34,138 bases of DNA from a virus. The notes beneath the pieces were generated by a model. It saw only the letters and a program-made list of their open reading frames with translations. It was not told the origin of the DNA and did no database searches. Where the stretch lies: positions 1-34,138 of IMG/VR virus record IMGVR_UViG_3300036046_000382; one strand, 5' to 3'. Shown here piece after piece: positions 22,962 through 31,113 of this stretch; positions within the stretch are counted from its first letter, which is position 1; each line of letters starts with the position of its first letter. The translations under genes and the position numbers were made by a program.

Positions 22962-24080
22962 TTAGATCAGTTGGCTGACACCGCACTCAATGCGGGCCAT
23001 CCAAGCCTCGTTCAGGCGCACCGCGTTGAACCAGCAGTTCGCACCCACGAAGCCGTGAGTACCCAGCGGGTTCGCGTGGCTCTTCTCGCCGCTGCGCAGC
23101 AGGGTCGGAGAAATCGCGCTCATGCCCTTCAGACCGACCTGGCCCCATGCGTCAGAGGCCAGCACGATGAACGGGTAAACGTCCACGTTGGTGCCCATGA
23201 AGGACAGGCAACCACCCAGAGTGCCCGAGCCGGCGCCGTAGAACGGCTGCAGCAGGGGGCTCTTGATGAATCGGAAGTCCTCGCAGGCGCCGACCTCGTT
23301 GTCATGGATCGGCTTGAACTGGCCGTACTCCTCCACCTTGGTGAAGCCCGGCAGGTTGCGCACATCCGCAACCGCATCGGTGTGGATGAACACGATGTAC
23401 GCCGGCTGGATCGCGCGGGTGCCGAAGTTGACACCCGGGGCCAGGCGCGAGGTCACGCGCTTGGCACGGTTGCTCTCCAGCGTGCGCACGGCCTTGCGCA
23501 GCGCATTCAGGCTGATCGCGCTGTTCACCTGGCTACGGCTCACACCGTTGGCGTAGATGACAGTCGAACCGGCCTTCAGCACGCCATAGCGCACCTGTTC
23601 CAGCACCTCGGCCATGGTTTCGCCGGTCAGCTTCACCATCTCCGCGGGAATGTCGTCCTCATACAGCAGCTCGACCTTGCTGGAGAACTTGAACAGGATG
23701 CCCCAGTTCGCCAGCGTGACCGACACATCCTGGAAGGTGACGGTGTTGGCGTTCGGGGTCTGGCCCTCGGTCAGTTGGAAGGCCCCCGGGTTCAGACCCA
23801 TGCCGCCAGGGATGCCCTGGTAGCGGCCGGCCAGTTCACCCGCGGTCGTATCCTTGGCCACCGAGCCCATGACGGCTGCGCCGCCAGCGGTCAGGCCAGC
23901 AGGGTTGGCGAACAGCGGCAGAGTGCGCCGGAACACCAGGGTTTCCGTGGCGTTCTTCGGCACCTCTTTCATGGTGCCGAAGTCACCCAGCACGGTCACA
24001 GGCTGAGCGTGAGCCAGCATGTCTTGCGCAGCGCGAATCAGATTGCGCGACTGCACGGTGGAATAGCCTTGCATGCCCAT
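22962..24080 (-). CDS. major capsid protein, N4-gp56 family
   Basis: A 372-residue protein with a strong ribosome-binding site (AAAGGAAAC, six bases before ATG 24080). Typical features of the N4-gp56-type HK97-fold capsid proteins are the early LVFRRTLPLFA and EGQTPNANTVTFQDVSVTLA strands, the long helix PAEMVKLTGETMAEVLEQVR, the middle PAYIVFIHTDAVADVRNLPG, and the late FIKSPLLQPFYGAGSG. It follows the scaffold gene directly, as expected. It forms the icosahedral shell. No maturation protease is recognisable nearby. Confidence 0.85.
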   Translation of the reverse strand: MGMQGYSTVQSRNLIRAAQDMLAHAQPVTVLGDFGTMKEVPKNATETLVFRRTLPLFANPAGLTAGGAAVMGSVAKDTTAGELAGRYQGIPGGMGLNPGAFQLTEGQTPNANTVTFQDVSVTLANWGILFKFSSKVELLYEDDIPAEMVKLTGETMAEVLEQVRYGVLKAGSTVIYANGVSRSQVNSAISLNALRKAVRTLESNRAKRVTSRLAPGVNFGTRAIQPAYIVFIHTDAVADVRNLPGFTKVEEYGQFKPIHDNEVGACEDFRFIKSPLLQPFYGAGSGTLGGCLSFMGTNVDVYPFIVLASDAWGQVGLKGMSAISPTLLRSGEKSHANPLGTHGFVGANCWFNAVRLNEAWMARIECGVSQLI

Positions 24081-24095
24081 TCCGTTTCCTTTCGA

Positions 24096-25058
24096 TTAGT
24101 AGGTCAAGCCCTGCTCACGGCCGCGGTTTGCGGCACGCTGGGCTTCGTAGTTCCAGAGTTCTTGGGGAGTCATCTGGTCCAGCGTCTTGCGAGCTGTCGA
24201 TGCGCTCCCCGGCTTCGCGCTCACTGCTGCGGCGAGCTTGTTCTTGCGCTGCTCCTGCACCACTTCTGCAGGAGCGGCCTTCGCGGCCTTGAAGAGGTCC
24301 AGCATGCGGATCGCGTCACGCCCCTTGGGGGAGTGAGCGAGCTTCTTGATTTCGTCGTCCTGGGACTTAAACCAGGTATCGAAGTCAGGGCTCTGGATGA
24401 CTTGCAGCCAGTCCTCATGCTTGCCCTCTACCTTCGCCTCCTCGATGGCTTTCAACGCCTCTTGGCGGGTCTGTGCGACCTGCTGAGACACCAGGCTGCG
24501 AACCTCATCAGGTGTGAGGCCCGCGGTCTGACCGGGGTTGATGCCTGCGAGCTTGGCCGCCACAAATTCAGCGGTAGCCTCGGCCCACTCGGGGAAGTCG
24601 CTCTTCAGGGCGTCCCATTTCTGGGTGTTGCCCGAAGCTGCCGCGATCTGTGCTTGCGTGGGTGCGTTGCCTACGGCCTTGGCCGCGTTCTTCGCAACAT
24701 CCAGCTCACGCTGCATCGCCGCTACGCGCCCTTCGGCGCGCCGAACGTGCTGTTGAAGCTGCGGCACCAGGGCAAGCTGTTCCTCAGCCTGCTCCAGTCG
24801 CTGCAACCGGGCTTTCAGCTCAGGGCTGAGTCCCGCATACGGGTCCGGTTTCTCGCCGGTCTGCTCGGCTGCTGCTTCGGCAGGCTTGTCGCCCACTTCT
24901 GCTGCCGTGTCGGCCGGTGTTACCTCGGGTGTTACGGTCGATTCGCTGGGCTTCGGTTCGCTCAGTTCGCTTGCGGGGGCTTCCGCAGCCGCGCGCTCCT
25001 GGGCGACCTCATTCCATAGCGCTTCGGCCTGGTCCGGGGTCTGAGTTTCCTCGCTCAA
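24096..25058 (-). CDS. scaffolding protein
   Basis: A 320-residue, highly acidic, Glu/Ala/Pro-rich protein with a TTG start (25058) preceded by AGGAG seven bases upstream. Residues 1-75 are disordered, residues about 78-128 form a coiled coil (LKARLQRLEQAEEQLALVPQ; RRAEGRVAAMQRELDVAKNA), and a helical middle is followed by a basic C-terminal helix (VQEQRKNKLAAAVSAK) of the kind that binds the capsid protein. Length, charge pattern and position immediately before the major capsid gene match podoviral scaffolds. It would be removed before DNA packaging. Confidence 0.75.
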   Translation of the reverse strand: MSEETQTPDQAEALWNEVAQERAAAEAPASELSEPKPSESTVTPEVTPADTAAEVGDKPAEAAAEQTGEKPDPYAGLSPELKARLQRLEQAEEQLALVPQLQQHVRRAEGRVAAMQRELDVAKNAAKAVGNAPTQAQIAAASGNTQKWDALKSDFPEWAEATAEFVAAKLAGINPGQTAGLTPDEVRSLVSQQVAQTRQEALKAIEEAKVEGKHEDWLQVIQSPDFDTWFKSQDDEIKKLAHSPKGRDAIRMLDLFKAAKAAPAEVVQEQRKNKLAAAVSAKPGSASTARKTLDQMTPQELWNYEAQRAANRGREQGLTY

Positions 25059-25075
25059 TATGCTCTCCTGCTACG

Positions 25076-25324
25076 TCAAATGGCCGGTGATGGCCAGTCA
25101 TCACCAAATGAGCTGCGACCAGCGGATTCGGTGCCGTTTTCTCGGGCTACCCTCTCGGGAAGGCCGATCAATTCCTTGAGTTCCTGGATTCGCCCGCGCA
25201 GGGAAGCTGTTTCAACGGGGTCCAGCAATGCGTCGTTTCGCAGGCGCAGCGCGTCAAGGCGCGACTGGGCCCACCGCGCCACCTGGAGCCAGGCGGCGGT
25301 GTTGAAATCAATCTCTGCGGGCAT
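25076..25324 (-). CDS. small helical hypothetical protein
   Basis: An 82-residue protein, mostly helical (AWLQVARWAQSRLDALRLRN; SLRGRIQELKELIGLPERVA) with a disordered C-terminus. The ATG at 25324 lies one base after the T-run of a terminator hairpin and has no ribosome-binding site of its own, so expression requires read-through or an unusual start. It precedes the scaffold gene by 17 bases. Small helical proteins in this position are common in related phages, but their role is unknown. Confidence 0.55.
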   Translation of the reverse strand: MPAEIDFNTAAWLQVARWAQSRLDALRLRNDALLDPVETASLRGRIQELKELIGLPERVARENGTESAGRSSFGDDWPSPAI

Positions 25325-25325
25325 G

Positions 25326-25349
25326 AAAAAAGCCGCTCAATGGCGGCTT
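25326..25349 (-). terminator. intrinsic terminator, distal of a tandem pair
   Basis: On the minus strand, AAGCCGC-CATTGA-GCGGCTT followed by six T residues in all. It ends one base before the start codon of the gene at 25076-25324. Confidence 0.85.
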
Positions 25350-25355
25350 AAAAGG

Positions 25356-25378
25356 AAAAGCCCGCACTCGGCGGGCTT
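25356..25378 (-). terminator. intrinsic terminator, proximal of a tandem pair
   Basis: On the minus strand, AAGCCCGC-CGAGT-GCGGGCTT then TT, an 8-bp perfect stem with four T residues in total. Together with the hairpin at 25326-25349 it closes the portal-to-endolysin segment. Confidence 0.8.
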
Positions 25379-25407
25379 GGGTGTGAATGGGCGTAGTGGC
25401 CCGAACC

Positions 25408-25433
25408 GAATGTTACTAGGATTGACCCTAGTA
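25408..25433 (-). promoter_or_regulatory. repeated intergenic element, copy 3, overlapping an inverted repeat
   Basis: GAATGTTACTAGGATTGAC (25408-25426) matches copy 2 at 14 of 19 positions. A perfect inverted repeat, TACTAGG-ATTGAC-CCTAGTA (25414-25433), overlaps it. On the minus strand a weak sigma-70-like pair, TTGCAT and TAACAT 17 bases apart, brackets the repeat. If active toward the minus strand, transcripts would meet the tandem terminators within about 60 bases. Confidence 0.4.
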
Positions 25434-25453
25434 TGCAAGAAATTAACGTTGTG

Positions 25454-25936
25454 TCACGCAGTATCTACGGCCCCGTAGCGCAGGTTTTCCGCAACACGGC
25501 CAGCCCAGCCCGAACCGTAGTTCACCCAGCCGCGCAGCTTGCGCAGAAAGTCCAGTCGCTCGGCCGCGTAGGCCATGATGAGCGCGGGCGCGTTGGCCTT
25601 GTGGACGGCCGCCCGGGTCACCGGGCCCCAGAGCCCATCGTCAGCCACGCCGAGCGCAGCCTGCAGCTTGCGGATCGCTGTCTCAATACCACTGTTGACC
25701 GCGAAATCGAGGGCTTGGTATGCCACGGGACCAGGCAGCTCGTCTGCATGCACGCGAAGCCAGAAGTCGCGCTTGTAGATCGCCTTGGCCTCATCGCGCG
25801 TCAGCGCAGCGATGTTGAGATTCGGGTAGCTACGCTTGCTGATGCCGAACTTGGTTTCGCCGCCCGGGTCTTTCGGGTCGTTGACGTAGCCGCCCTCATG
25901 GGTCAGCACGCGCTCAATGTACTTTTCAAAGGTCAT
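25454..25936 (-). CDS. endolysin, glycoside hydrolase family 108 type
   Basis: A 160-residue protein. Residues about 1-90 match the GH108 lysozyme-like domain: HEGGYVNDPKDPGGETKFGI at 13-32, with E14 as the predicted catalytic acid, and the later LDFAVNSGIETAIRKLQAAL. Residues about 93-155 (GVADDGLWGPVTRAAVHKAN) match the peptidoglycan-binding domain PG_binding_3 usually fused to GH108. It cuts the glycan chains of peptidoglycan at the end of infection. There is no signal sequence, so it needs the holin. It overlaps the upstream gene by four bases and is followed by tandem terminators. Confidence 0.85.
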   Translation of the reverse strand: MTFEKYIERVLTHEGGYVNDPKDPGGETKFGISKRSYPNLNIAALTRDEAKAIYKRDFWLRVHADELPGPVAYQALDFAVNSGIETAIRKLQAALGVADDGLWGPVTRAAVHKANAPALIMAYAAERLDFLRKLRGWVNYGSGWAGRVAENLRYGAVDTA

Positions 25937-26346
25937 GCGAACACCACCGATGGATAGTCGGGCCTCGTTGCGTTGCCGGTTTGGGGGTCAGTCACGAAGA
26001 AGCGCGACCAGGACTCAGGGGCCACCGCCGCGGTCAGCTCAGGGCTGGGGTTCGCAGCAGCGACCTCCTGGGCACGCGCAAGAAGGGATTCGCCAGCGAA
26101 TCGCAGGTTCGCGTGCCAGTAGGGTTGGCCGTCGCCGTCCAGCACCGGGGCCATTTCAGGCGCTGGGCCCTCGGGGGTCTGGATGGTCTGCCCGGTCGGC
26201 CGGTGCAGGGTGCCCAGCTCCTGATAGGCGTGCCGTGCCACGGCATGCCAGGCGCCCTCCTGCTCCACCAGCAGGCCCAGGGCCTGGCCCAGGGCGCGCA
26301 GCGCGGCAACATCGACCTGGCGGCAGCGGATGAAGTAGTCGATCAA
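25933..26346 (-). CDS. hypothetical fibre-region protein
   Basis: A 137-residue protein with a TTG start overlapping the preceding stop (TTGA). The N-terminus is helical (VAALRALGQALGLLVEQEGA), then WHAVARHAYQELGTL and a Pro-rich loop, then YWHANLRFAGESLLARA. It lies between a tailspike-type protein and the endolysin and is coupled to both. No family is recognised. A virion-associated or fibre-assembly role is possible from position only. Confidence 0.5.
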   Translation of the reverse strand: MIDYFIRCRQVDVAALRALGQALGLLVEQEGAWHAVARHAYQELGTLHRPTGQTIQTPEGPAPEMAPVLDGDGQPYWHANLRFAGESLLARAQEVAAANPSPELTAAVAPESWSRFFVTDPQTGNATRPDYPSVVFA

Positions 26347-28067
26347 GGTGCGGTCAGGGCTTGGAGTTGCGTGTCAGTCAACGCTACGGGGTAGTAGGCG
26401 ATGCGGCGGATGTGGCCGAACAGCTCTTCGGCATTCCACTGCGCGCGGCCGAACCGGATGGTGTTGAGGTCGGCCGGGATGGCGCATGTCGCATCGGCCA
26501 GGGGGCCGTTTCCGTTCACAAAGATAAAGGCCGAGGTTCCGTCATAGGACATCGCGGCGCTAGATGCGCCGGCCGGCATCGCGATGAGCCCAGACCCCCA
26601 CTGGTCCACGTTGCCGATGAGCGTCAGCGGGCGTGCGCCACCCCCGCTCTCGCGGCGCATCTGGATTCTGTTTTGCGTGTCCTTGTGGATGTCGAAGAAG
26701 GTGCGCGCAGTTCCGTTCGCTTGCCCGTCGATGTGGACCGACACAAGAAACGTCCCCTGGCCCTGGTTGAACCAGCCGGCCGTAGGCATCTGCGGAACAT
26801 CAGCGGTGCGTGTCGCCGCCGCGCCGAAGGTCGGGATGAAGCTGCTGGCAGTTGGGCCTTGCTCCAGCTGGGGCGCAGAAATGCGAATCACCTCGTCCAC
26901 CACCGTCCCTTGCGGGACCGTCGCCTGAACGCTCGTCTGCACAAACGCCACGGTTGCATCGGTGAAACTGAAGGCTGCGGCGGTGCGGCCACCATCGAAA
27001 GCACAGGGCTGAATGGCGTTCTGGCCGCTCACAAGCGACCCGCCGCTGGTGCGTCCACGGCAGATGACGGTCCAAGGCAGCGAGCCGCCACCGACGCGCG
27101 ACACGACGGCCGATGCAGTCCACGCCTGGCCTGTCGCCGCGGACTGCACACCTACGCCAATGGGGTTGATCGCCGGGTAAGCAGTGAGGCTGGCCGTCCC
27201 ATGCACTCGCACATCGACATAGGGCCGCCCCGCCTCCGCGCCGACACCGACCACCTCGGAGGCAATCCCGTTTGCAGTGGCCGCAGACCAGCCGGCGGGC
27301 AGCACCCCCACGGCGGCATCCATCATCATCGAATTCGGGATGCTGTTCGTGCGCTGCCCCTCGACCAGCAGGCCAAGCGGCACACCCAGGCTATCGTGGT
27401 TGAAGCGCGGCCCGTAGACCGGCAGGGCCTCGGTGCGGATGTAGGCCCTGGCCTCGTCGCCCGACTCGACTTGCGGATGCCACAGCAGGCATCGGGTCAG
27501 GGTGTGGCCCGCGATGGCGCGCGAGGCGTACCAGACCAGCGGCGTGGTGCCGCCGGTGCCGGCGTCATAGGTGATGACGACGCGGCGCCACTCGCTGTTC
27601 AGCGGGGTCTGATAGTTGATCGTGCTGCCGTCGCGCTTGCGCACCGACATGCCCAGCAGGCCGTCCGGGTCGCCAGGCACCGTCCGCATCCAGACCGATG
27701 CGGTGATGGTTCCGCCGGCCGGCGTGCCGCCAGGGACGCCCTGCGCCACCCGGCAGTCGCCCGCCATCGACACATCCACCAGCCACGCGGTAGCGCCGCC
27801 CTCGGGGTCCGGCTGGCCGGGCGTGACGGTCGGCGTGACGGCGCCAAGCTTGTCCCAGTTGGCCTGCGACAAGTCCTCCGACCACCGCACATAGTTGGCC
27901 GGCGCCCAGCGCATCACTCCATCAGGCCCCGTCACTGTGGCATTGCTGGACCGGGTAAACGTCACCCCTGGCGGCAGCTCGCCCCTCAAGAAACTCATGT
28001 CCAGCGCAGGCCGCAAGCTCTTTGCAGCAGTCCTCGCGCCCAACAGGCCCAGCACGCCGGATGCCAT
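26343..28067 (-). CDS. tail fibre/spike protein with carbohydrate-binding-like domains
   Basis: A 574-residue protein. I use ATG 28067, which overlaps the preceding stop (TGATG). The N-terminus (LGARTAAKSLRPALDMSFLR) leads to a first lectin-like module that begins YVRWSEDLSQANWDKL, a pattern found in phage fibres, and a second related module begins near TNSIPNSMMMDAAVG. Residues about 431-574 resemble a LamG/concanavalin-type domain, starting WFNQGQGTFLVSVHIDG and ending RRIAYYPVALTDTQLQAL, a common terminus of such domains. It probably binds surface sugars of the host. There is no recognisable glycosidase active site. Confidence 0.7.
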   Translation of the reverse strand: MASGVLGLLGARTAAKSLRPALDMSFLRGELPPGVTFTRSSNATVTGPDGVMRWAPANYVRWSEDLSQANWDKLGAVTPTVTPGQPDPEGGATAWLVDVSMAGDCRVAQGVPGGTPAGGTITASVWMRTVPGDPDGLLGMSVRKRDGSTINYQTPLNSEWRRVVITYDAGTGGTTPLVWYASRAIAGHTLTRCLLWHPQVESGDEARAYIRTEALPVYGPRFNHDSLGVPLGLLVEGQRTNSIPNSMMMDAAVGVLPAGWSAATANGIASEVVGVGAEAGRPYVDVRVHGTASLTAYPAINPIGVGVQSAATGQAWTASAVVSRVGGGSLPWTVICRGRTSGGSLVSGQNAIQPCAFDGGRTAAAFSFTDATVAFVQTSVQATVPQGTVVDEVIRISAPQLEQGPTASSFIPTFGAAATRTADVPQMPTAGWFNQGQGTFLVSVHIDGQANGTARTFFDIHKDTQNRIQMRRESGGGARPLTLIGNVDQWGSGLIAMPAGASSAAMSYDGTSAFIFVNGNGPLADATCAIPADLNTIRFGRAQWNAEELFGHIRRIAYYPVALTDTQLQALTAP

Positions 28068-28375
28068 CACTTAACGTCAACCACGCTCAGCACACCTGGG
28101 CCCGACTGCTGCACCACAGCCACCACGCTACCGGGCCTGACACCGAAATACTCAACCACGCCAGCGGGCAGCAGCAGGCCAGAGCTGGGCACGTTCGTAC
28201 CCGGGGGGCCAAAGGCAATCCGACAGTCCACGGTCGCAGCCAGGCGAACAATCGTGGTGCTGCTACCCACCGGGTTGCTCTGCGTGCTGGCCACCGTCAC
28301 AGCGACCTCTTGCGCATAGCCGGGGGTCACCACCTGGGCGGTCTGCCCGTTGTCGTCACGTACAAGATTGCTCAT
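28067..28375 (-). CDS. small virion-type beta protein
   Basis: A 102-residue protein starting MSNLVRDDNGQTAQVVTPGY, with AAAGGA about six bases before the ATG. It is all strands (VAVTVASTQSNP, TTIVRLAATVDCRIAFGPPG, EYFGVRPGSVVAVVQQSGPG). Small proteins like this occur near fibre genes in related phages and in some cases decorate the virion. No specific function is known to me. It overlaps the spike gene by one base. Confidence 0.55.
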   Translation of the reverse strand: MSNLVRDDNGQTAQVVTPGYAQEVAVTVASTQSNPVGSSTTIVRLAATVDCRIAFGPPGTNVPSSGLLLPAGVVEYFGVRPGSVVAVVQQSGPGVLSVVDVK

Positions 28376-28383
28376 GCTGTCCT

Positions 28384-30717
28384 TTAAGCAATGGCTGGCG
28401 CGCTCGGCTTCTTCGGGGCCGAGGCTTCAGCGTGTTTGATGGTTCGGTCGGCCGCAGCGCGGTCGGTGTTCGCGCGCTCGCGCAGCGCCACAGCGGCGAG
28501 CTGGGCCTTGATCTGCGCGACCGTGAGATTCGTCTTCTGGCTCACGCGCAGCATCTCAATGTCGCGCTGCATTTCCAGCTCGCGCAGGCGCATCGCGCGG
28601 TCCTGGCCAGCAATCTCATGCTTGGTGGCCAGGGTCTGCTGGTTCATCTGGACCTGCGCCTGGGTACGCATGCGGTCGGCATCAGCACGGAACTGGGCGG
28701 CAGCGACACGCGGGTCAGGGCCTTGGTTCTTGGCAGCGGCTTCCTGCGCGCGGGCAATCTCGTCATCACTGTTCATCACATCGCTCGGGTCGATGTGTTC
28801 GGCCTTCAAGACCTTGCTGAACAGCTTCTTGAGATTGATGAGCGGCGCATAGGCCGGGTTCGTCGCCAGGCCCAGCAGGTTGCTGAGGCTCTGGTTCTGG
28901 ATATCGCGCACCACCAGCGAGCTGGAGCCGAGCGCGACAACTTGGAAGTCACCCTTGATGGCCGGGTCGGTCCCGTACTCCATCAGGTAGTTGTAGTAGC
29001 GGCGCACATGCGGCTTGGTGATGCAGTCGTCAAACTGCTTGACCAGGCGCTTCAACACCACGTTGGCGCTGTTCATCAGCATCTGCATGCCGCCAACGGT
29101 TTCAGGGGCTGCGCCGCGCTCACCCTGCGCCAGCATCGGCACAGCGGTTTCCGCATCACTCAGCTTCTCGGCCATTTCGATGATGGCCTGCAGCTCGACC
29201 TGGTGACTGTTGAACTCAAAGGTCGTGAAGGCCTTGCGAACATCGTCCACATCGTCAGTGGCGTACCAAATCTTGCGGGCGTGAATGTCCCACTTCTTGT
29301 CGGCCGGGCGCACCAGGCCAGGCTTGACCACGATCTGCGGACCCGAGCTGACGCCCGCGTTGTCCAGGATCATTCGCCAGGCCGAGTTGATGACGCGCTG
29401 CTGCGCGCGCATCAGGTACGGGATGCCGTAGCCCCAGACCGAGCCGGGGACTTGCTCCCAGGAGAAGAAGTCATAGGGCAGCGCGCCATCGGCCAGCGGG
29501 TTCAGGTACGCGCGCACCACCGTGGAATTGATGAACTCCACGCACGCCGACACCACGCCACCAGGCGGCACATCGACGCCCGCGGCCTCCAGGGCCTCGG
29601 ACTCCAGCTCGCCCCAGTAAATCCAGTGTTCGTACAGCTCGCCGGCCGCGTCGGTGCGATCCTCTTCCGAGTAGAAGCGGTTCACGCTGGACACCTGCAG
29701 CGGCCCCTCCTCGACCACCAGGTCAATCTGGGCCGCTTCGTATCCGGGCTGGTCCTTCAGCTCGCGCACCTGCTTGCTGGTCTTGCGGCTCAGCTCAAAG
29801 ATGCCGCGACCGTTCTGCACGTTGTCACCGCAGGCCGGGTCGGGATAGACCGTGGTGGGGTCAATGCGGAAGCTCGCGGGGCTCAAGTCCTCGACCACCT
29901 GCAGCGTCCAAATGTTCTGACCCTTCAAGTCCCTGACGCTCTGCCAGGCCTTGCGCGTGCGCTTGACCACCACCGGCCCCTTCAGCACGCCCGTGCCCAT
30001 CAGGGCCGCATCAAAGATGACGCGCCGCACCTCGGCCGGGTAGTCGCACTCGTTCATGCAGTCCTCGATGGCGGTTTCCATCGCGTTGGCTGCTCGCTTG
30101 GCCTCGGCATACTTGTCGGCCGCCTGCTTCGCAGCCTGGGCAACGGGGTCCATCTGAGCGGCCTGGCCACCCATCGTGCCCTGCGTGGGCTGCATGCCCT
30201 GAGGTGTGCCCGTGGGCTGCTCAGGCTGACCAGGGTTGGCCGGCTGGGTCATCCAGCTCGGCATGGTCGGCACCGCGGTGGGGCCGATGGAGAAATTGCG
30301 TTCGTCACTGGGCAGCACCGTGTCGCCGAGGCGCGCGGCGCCGGCATTGGTCTTCTGCCGCGTGACCTGAACGAACACGGTTGAGCGCTGCGCCGTGCCC
30401 TCGCTAGGACCAGGGCGCGCGCTGCCCTCAACCACGTTCACCAGCTCACTGCGAGCGCCACGGGTCGCGCGGTCGCGGCCGTTGAATTGGTCCAGGTCTT
30501 CGGTGACGCGCGAGTCAAAGCCGTTGGCAATGCGAGCCGACACCCACTCATCGCGGCGCGAGGCCAGCTCAGCGCCCAGTGCGGCCAGCCGCTCCTGGCG
30601 CTTCTTGGTCGCATCTGCTTCTCGCTCCGATGCGATCTGCGCAGCCCCCTCATCGTCAATGAGCTGCCCCTCTTCCTCGGGGACAAGCTGATCTTGCTCT
30701 TCGTTCTGCTCTTCCAC
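28384..30717 (-). CDS. portal protein
   Basis: A 777-residue protein with GTG start 30717 (AAAGG six bases upstream). An acidic N-terminus (1-35) and coiled coil are followed by STVFVQVTRQKTNAGAARLG and LPSDERNFSIGPTAVP (about 112-150). This pattern is typical of portal proteins of N4-gp56-type podoviruses. A Pro/Gln/Gly insertion occupies about 150-190. Further typical stretches are PAEVRRVIFDAALMGTGVLK (about 227-246), FFSWEQVPGSVWGYGIPYLM, and the C-terminal helical barrel region RLRELEMQRDIEMLRVSQKT. It forms the 12-subunit ring through which DNA enters and leaves. The length fits podoviral portals with a barrel. Confidence 0.8.
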   Translation of the reverse strand: MEEQNEEQDQLVPEEEGQLIDDEGAAQIASEREADATKKRQERLAALGAELASRRDEWVSARIANGFDSRVTEDLDQFNGRDRATRGARSELVNVVEGSARPGPSEGTAQRSTVFVQVTRQKTNAGAARLGDTVLPSDERNFSIGPTAVPTMPSWMTQPANPGQPEQPTGTPQGMQPTQGTMGGQAAQMDPVAQAAKQAADKYAEAKRAANAMETAIEDCMNECDYPAEVRRVIFDAALMGTGVLKGPVVVKRTRKAWQSVRDLKGQNIWTLQVVEDLSPASFRIDPTTVYPDPACGDNVQNGRGIFELSRKTSKQVRELKDQPGYEAAQIDLVVEEGPLQVSSVNRFYSEEDRTDAAGELYEHWIYWGELESEALEAAGVDVPPGGVVSACVEFINSTVVRAYLNPLADGALPYDFFSWEQVPGSVWGYGIPYLMRAQQRVINSAWRMILDNAGVSSGPQIVVKPGLVRPADKKWDIHARKIWYATDDVDDVRKAFTTFEFNSHQVELQAIIEMAEKLSDAETAVPMLAQGERGAAPETVGGMQMLMNSANVVLKRLVKQFDDCITKPHVRRYYNYLMEYGTDPAIKGDFQVVALGSSSLVVRDIQNQSLSNLLGLATNPAYAPLINLKKLFSKVLKAEHIDPSDVMNSDDEIARAQEAAAKNQGPDPRVAAAQFRADADRMRTQAQVQMNQQTLATKHEIAGQDRAMRLRELEMQRDIEMLRVSQKTNLTVAQIKAQLAAVALRERANTDRAAADRTIKHAEASAPKKPSAPAIA

Positions 30718-30867
30718 TGAGGCCTTTCAAATAGGTGCCCGGTGCGTTTCTTTCCACTGCCGGGCGCAGCAGTCACCCACCGGCTAACGCGGCCGGTCCC
30801 ACAGGAGGTCTGGTACGGCCAGCGATACGCCGACCCGTGATGGCCCGCGTACCCGCAGGCGTTGAAT

Positions 30868-30943
30868 TGGTTGCGATGGCTGGACTTGAACCAGCGACCT
30901 GACGCTTATGAGGCGTCCTCTCTACCAACTGAGCTACACCGCA
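30868..30943 (-). tRNA. tRNA with anticodon CAT (Met or Ile2)
   Basis: A 76-base cloverleaf with encoded CCA. Acceptor TGCGGTG/CATCGCA, anticodon stem GACGC/GCGTC with loop CTCATAA, T arm GCTGG-TTCAAGT-CCAGC. G10 faces A25 in the D stem, a mismatch. The T arm equals that of E. coli tRNA-Ile2, so the CAT anticodon may be modified to read AUA rather than AUG. It is clearly paralogous to the tRNA at 31033. Confidence 0.85.
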
Positions 30944-30949
30944 ATTGAC

Positions 30950-31025
30950 TGGCAAGGGGTGCAGGACTCGAACCTGCGACCAGCGGAATCAAAATCCGCT
31001 GCTCTACCAACTGAGCTAACCCCCA
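30950..31025 (-). tRNA. tRNA-Gln (TTG)
   Basis: A 76-base cloverleaf with encoded CCA. Anticodon stem GCGGA/TCCGC with loop TTTTGAT gives anticodon TTG. T arm GCAGG-TTCGAGT-CCTGC. The acceptor is TGGGGGT against ACCCCTT, leaving T1 opposite T72 and G2 opposite T71. Base 73 is G, as in E. coli tRNA-Gln, whose synthetase also opens a weak 1-72 pair. Confidence 0.85.
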
Positions 31026-31032
31026 TCTGAAT

Positions 31033-31108
31033 TGGTTGTGACGGCTGGACTTGAACCAGCGACCGCACGCTTATCGGGCGTGTGCTCTACCAACTGAGCT
31101 ACATCACA
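31033..31108 (-). tRNA. tRNA-Ile (GAT) with C at position 33
   Basis: A 76-base cloverleaf with encoded CCA. Acceptor TGTGATG/CGTCACA, D arm GCTC/GAGC, anticodon stem CACGC/GCGTG with loop CCGATAA, T arm GCTGG-TTCAAGT-CCAGC. The anticodon is GAT. The base before it, normally U33, is C. The body and 3' flank are nearly the same as the CAT tRNA at 30868. Confidence 0.8.
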
Positions 31109-31113
31109 TCGAC

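Noticed and set aside
22971-25019. A 682-codon plus-strand frame opposite the capsid and scaffold genes
   Set aside because: It runs across two well-supported genes on the other strand and has shadow composition (His, Arg, Leu, Gln rich) with no recognisable motif.
26361-30384. Long plus-strand frames (652 and 650 codons) opposite the spike and portal genes
   Set aside because: These are antisense shadows. The minus-strand proteins have clear family features and coupled starts.
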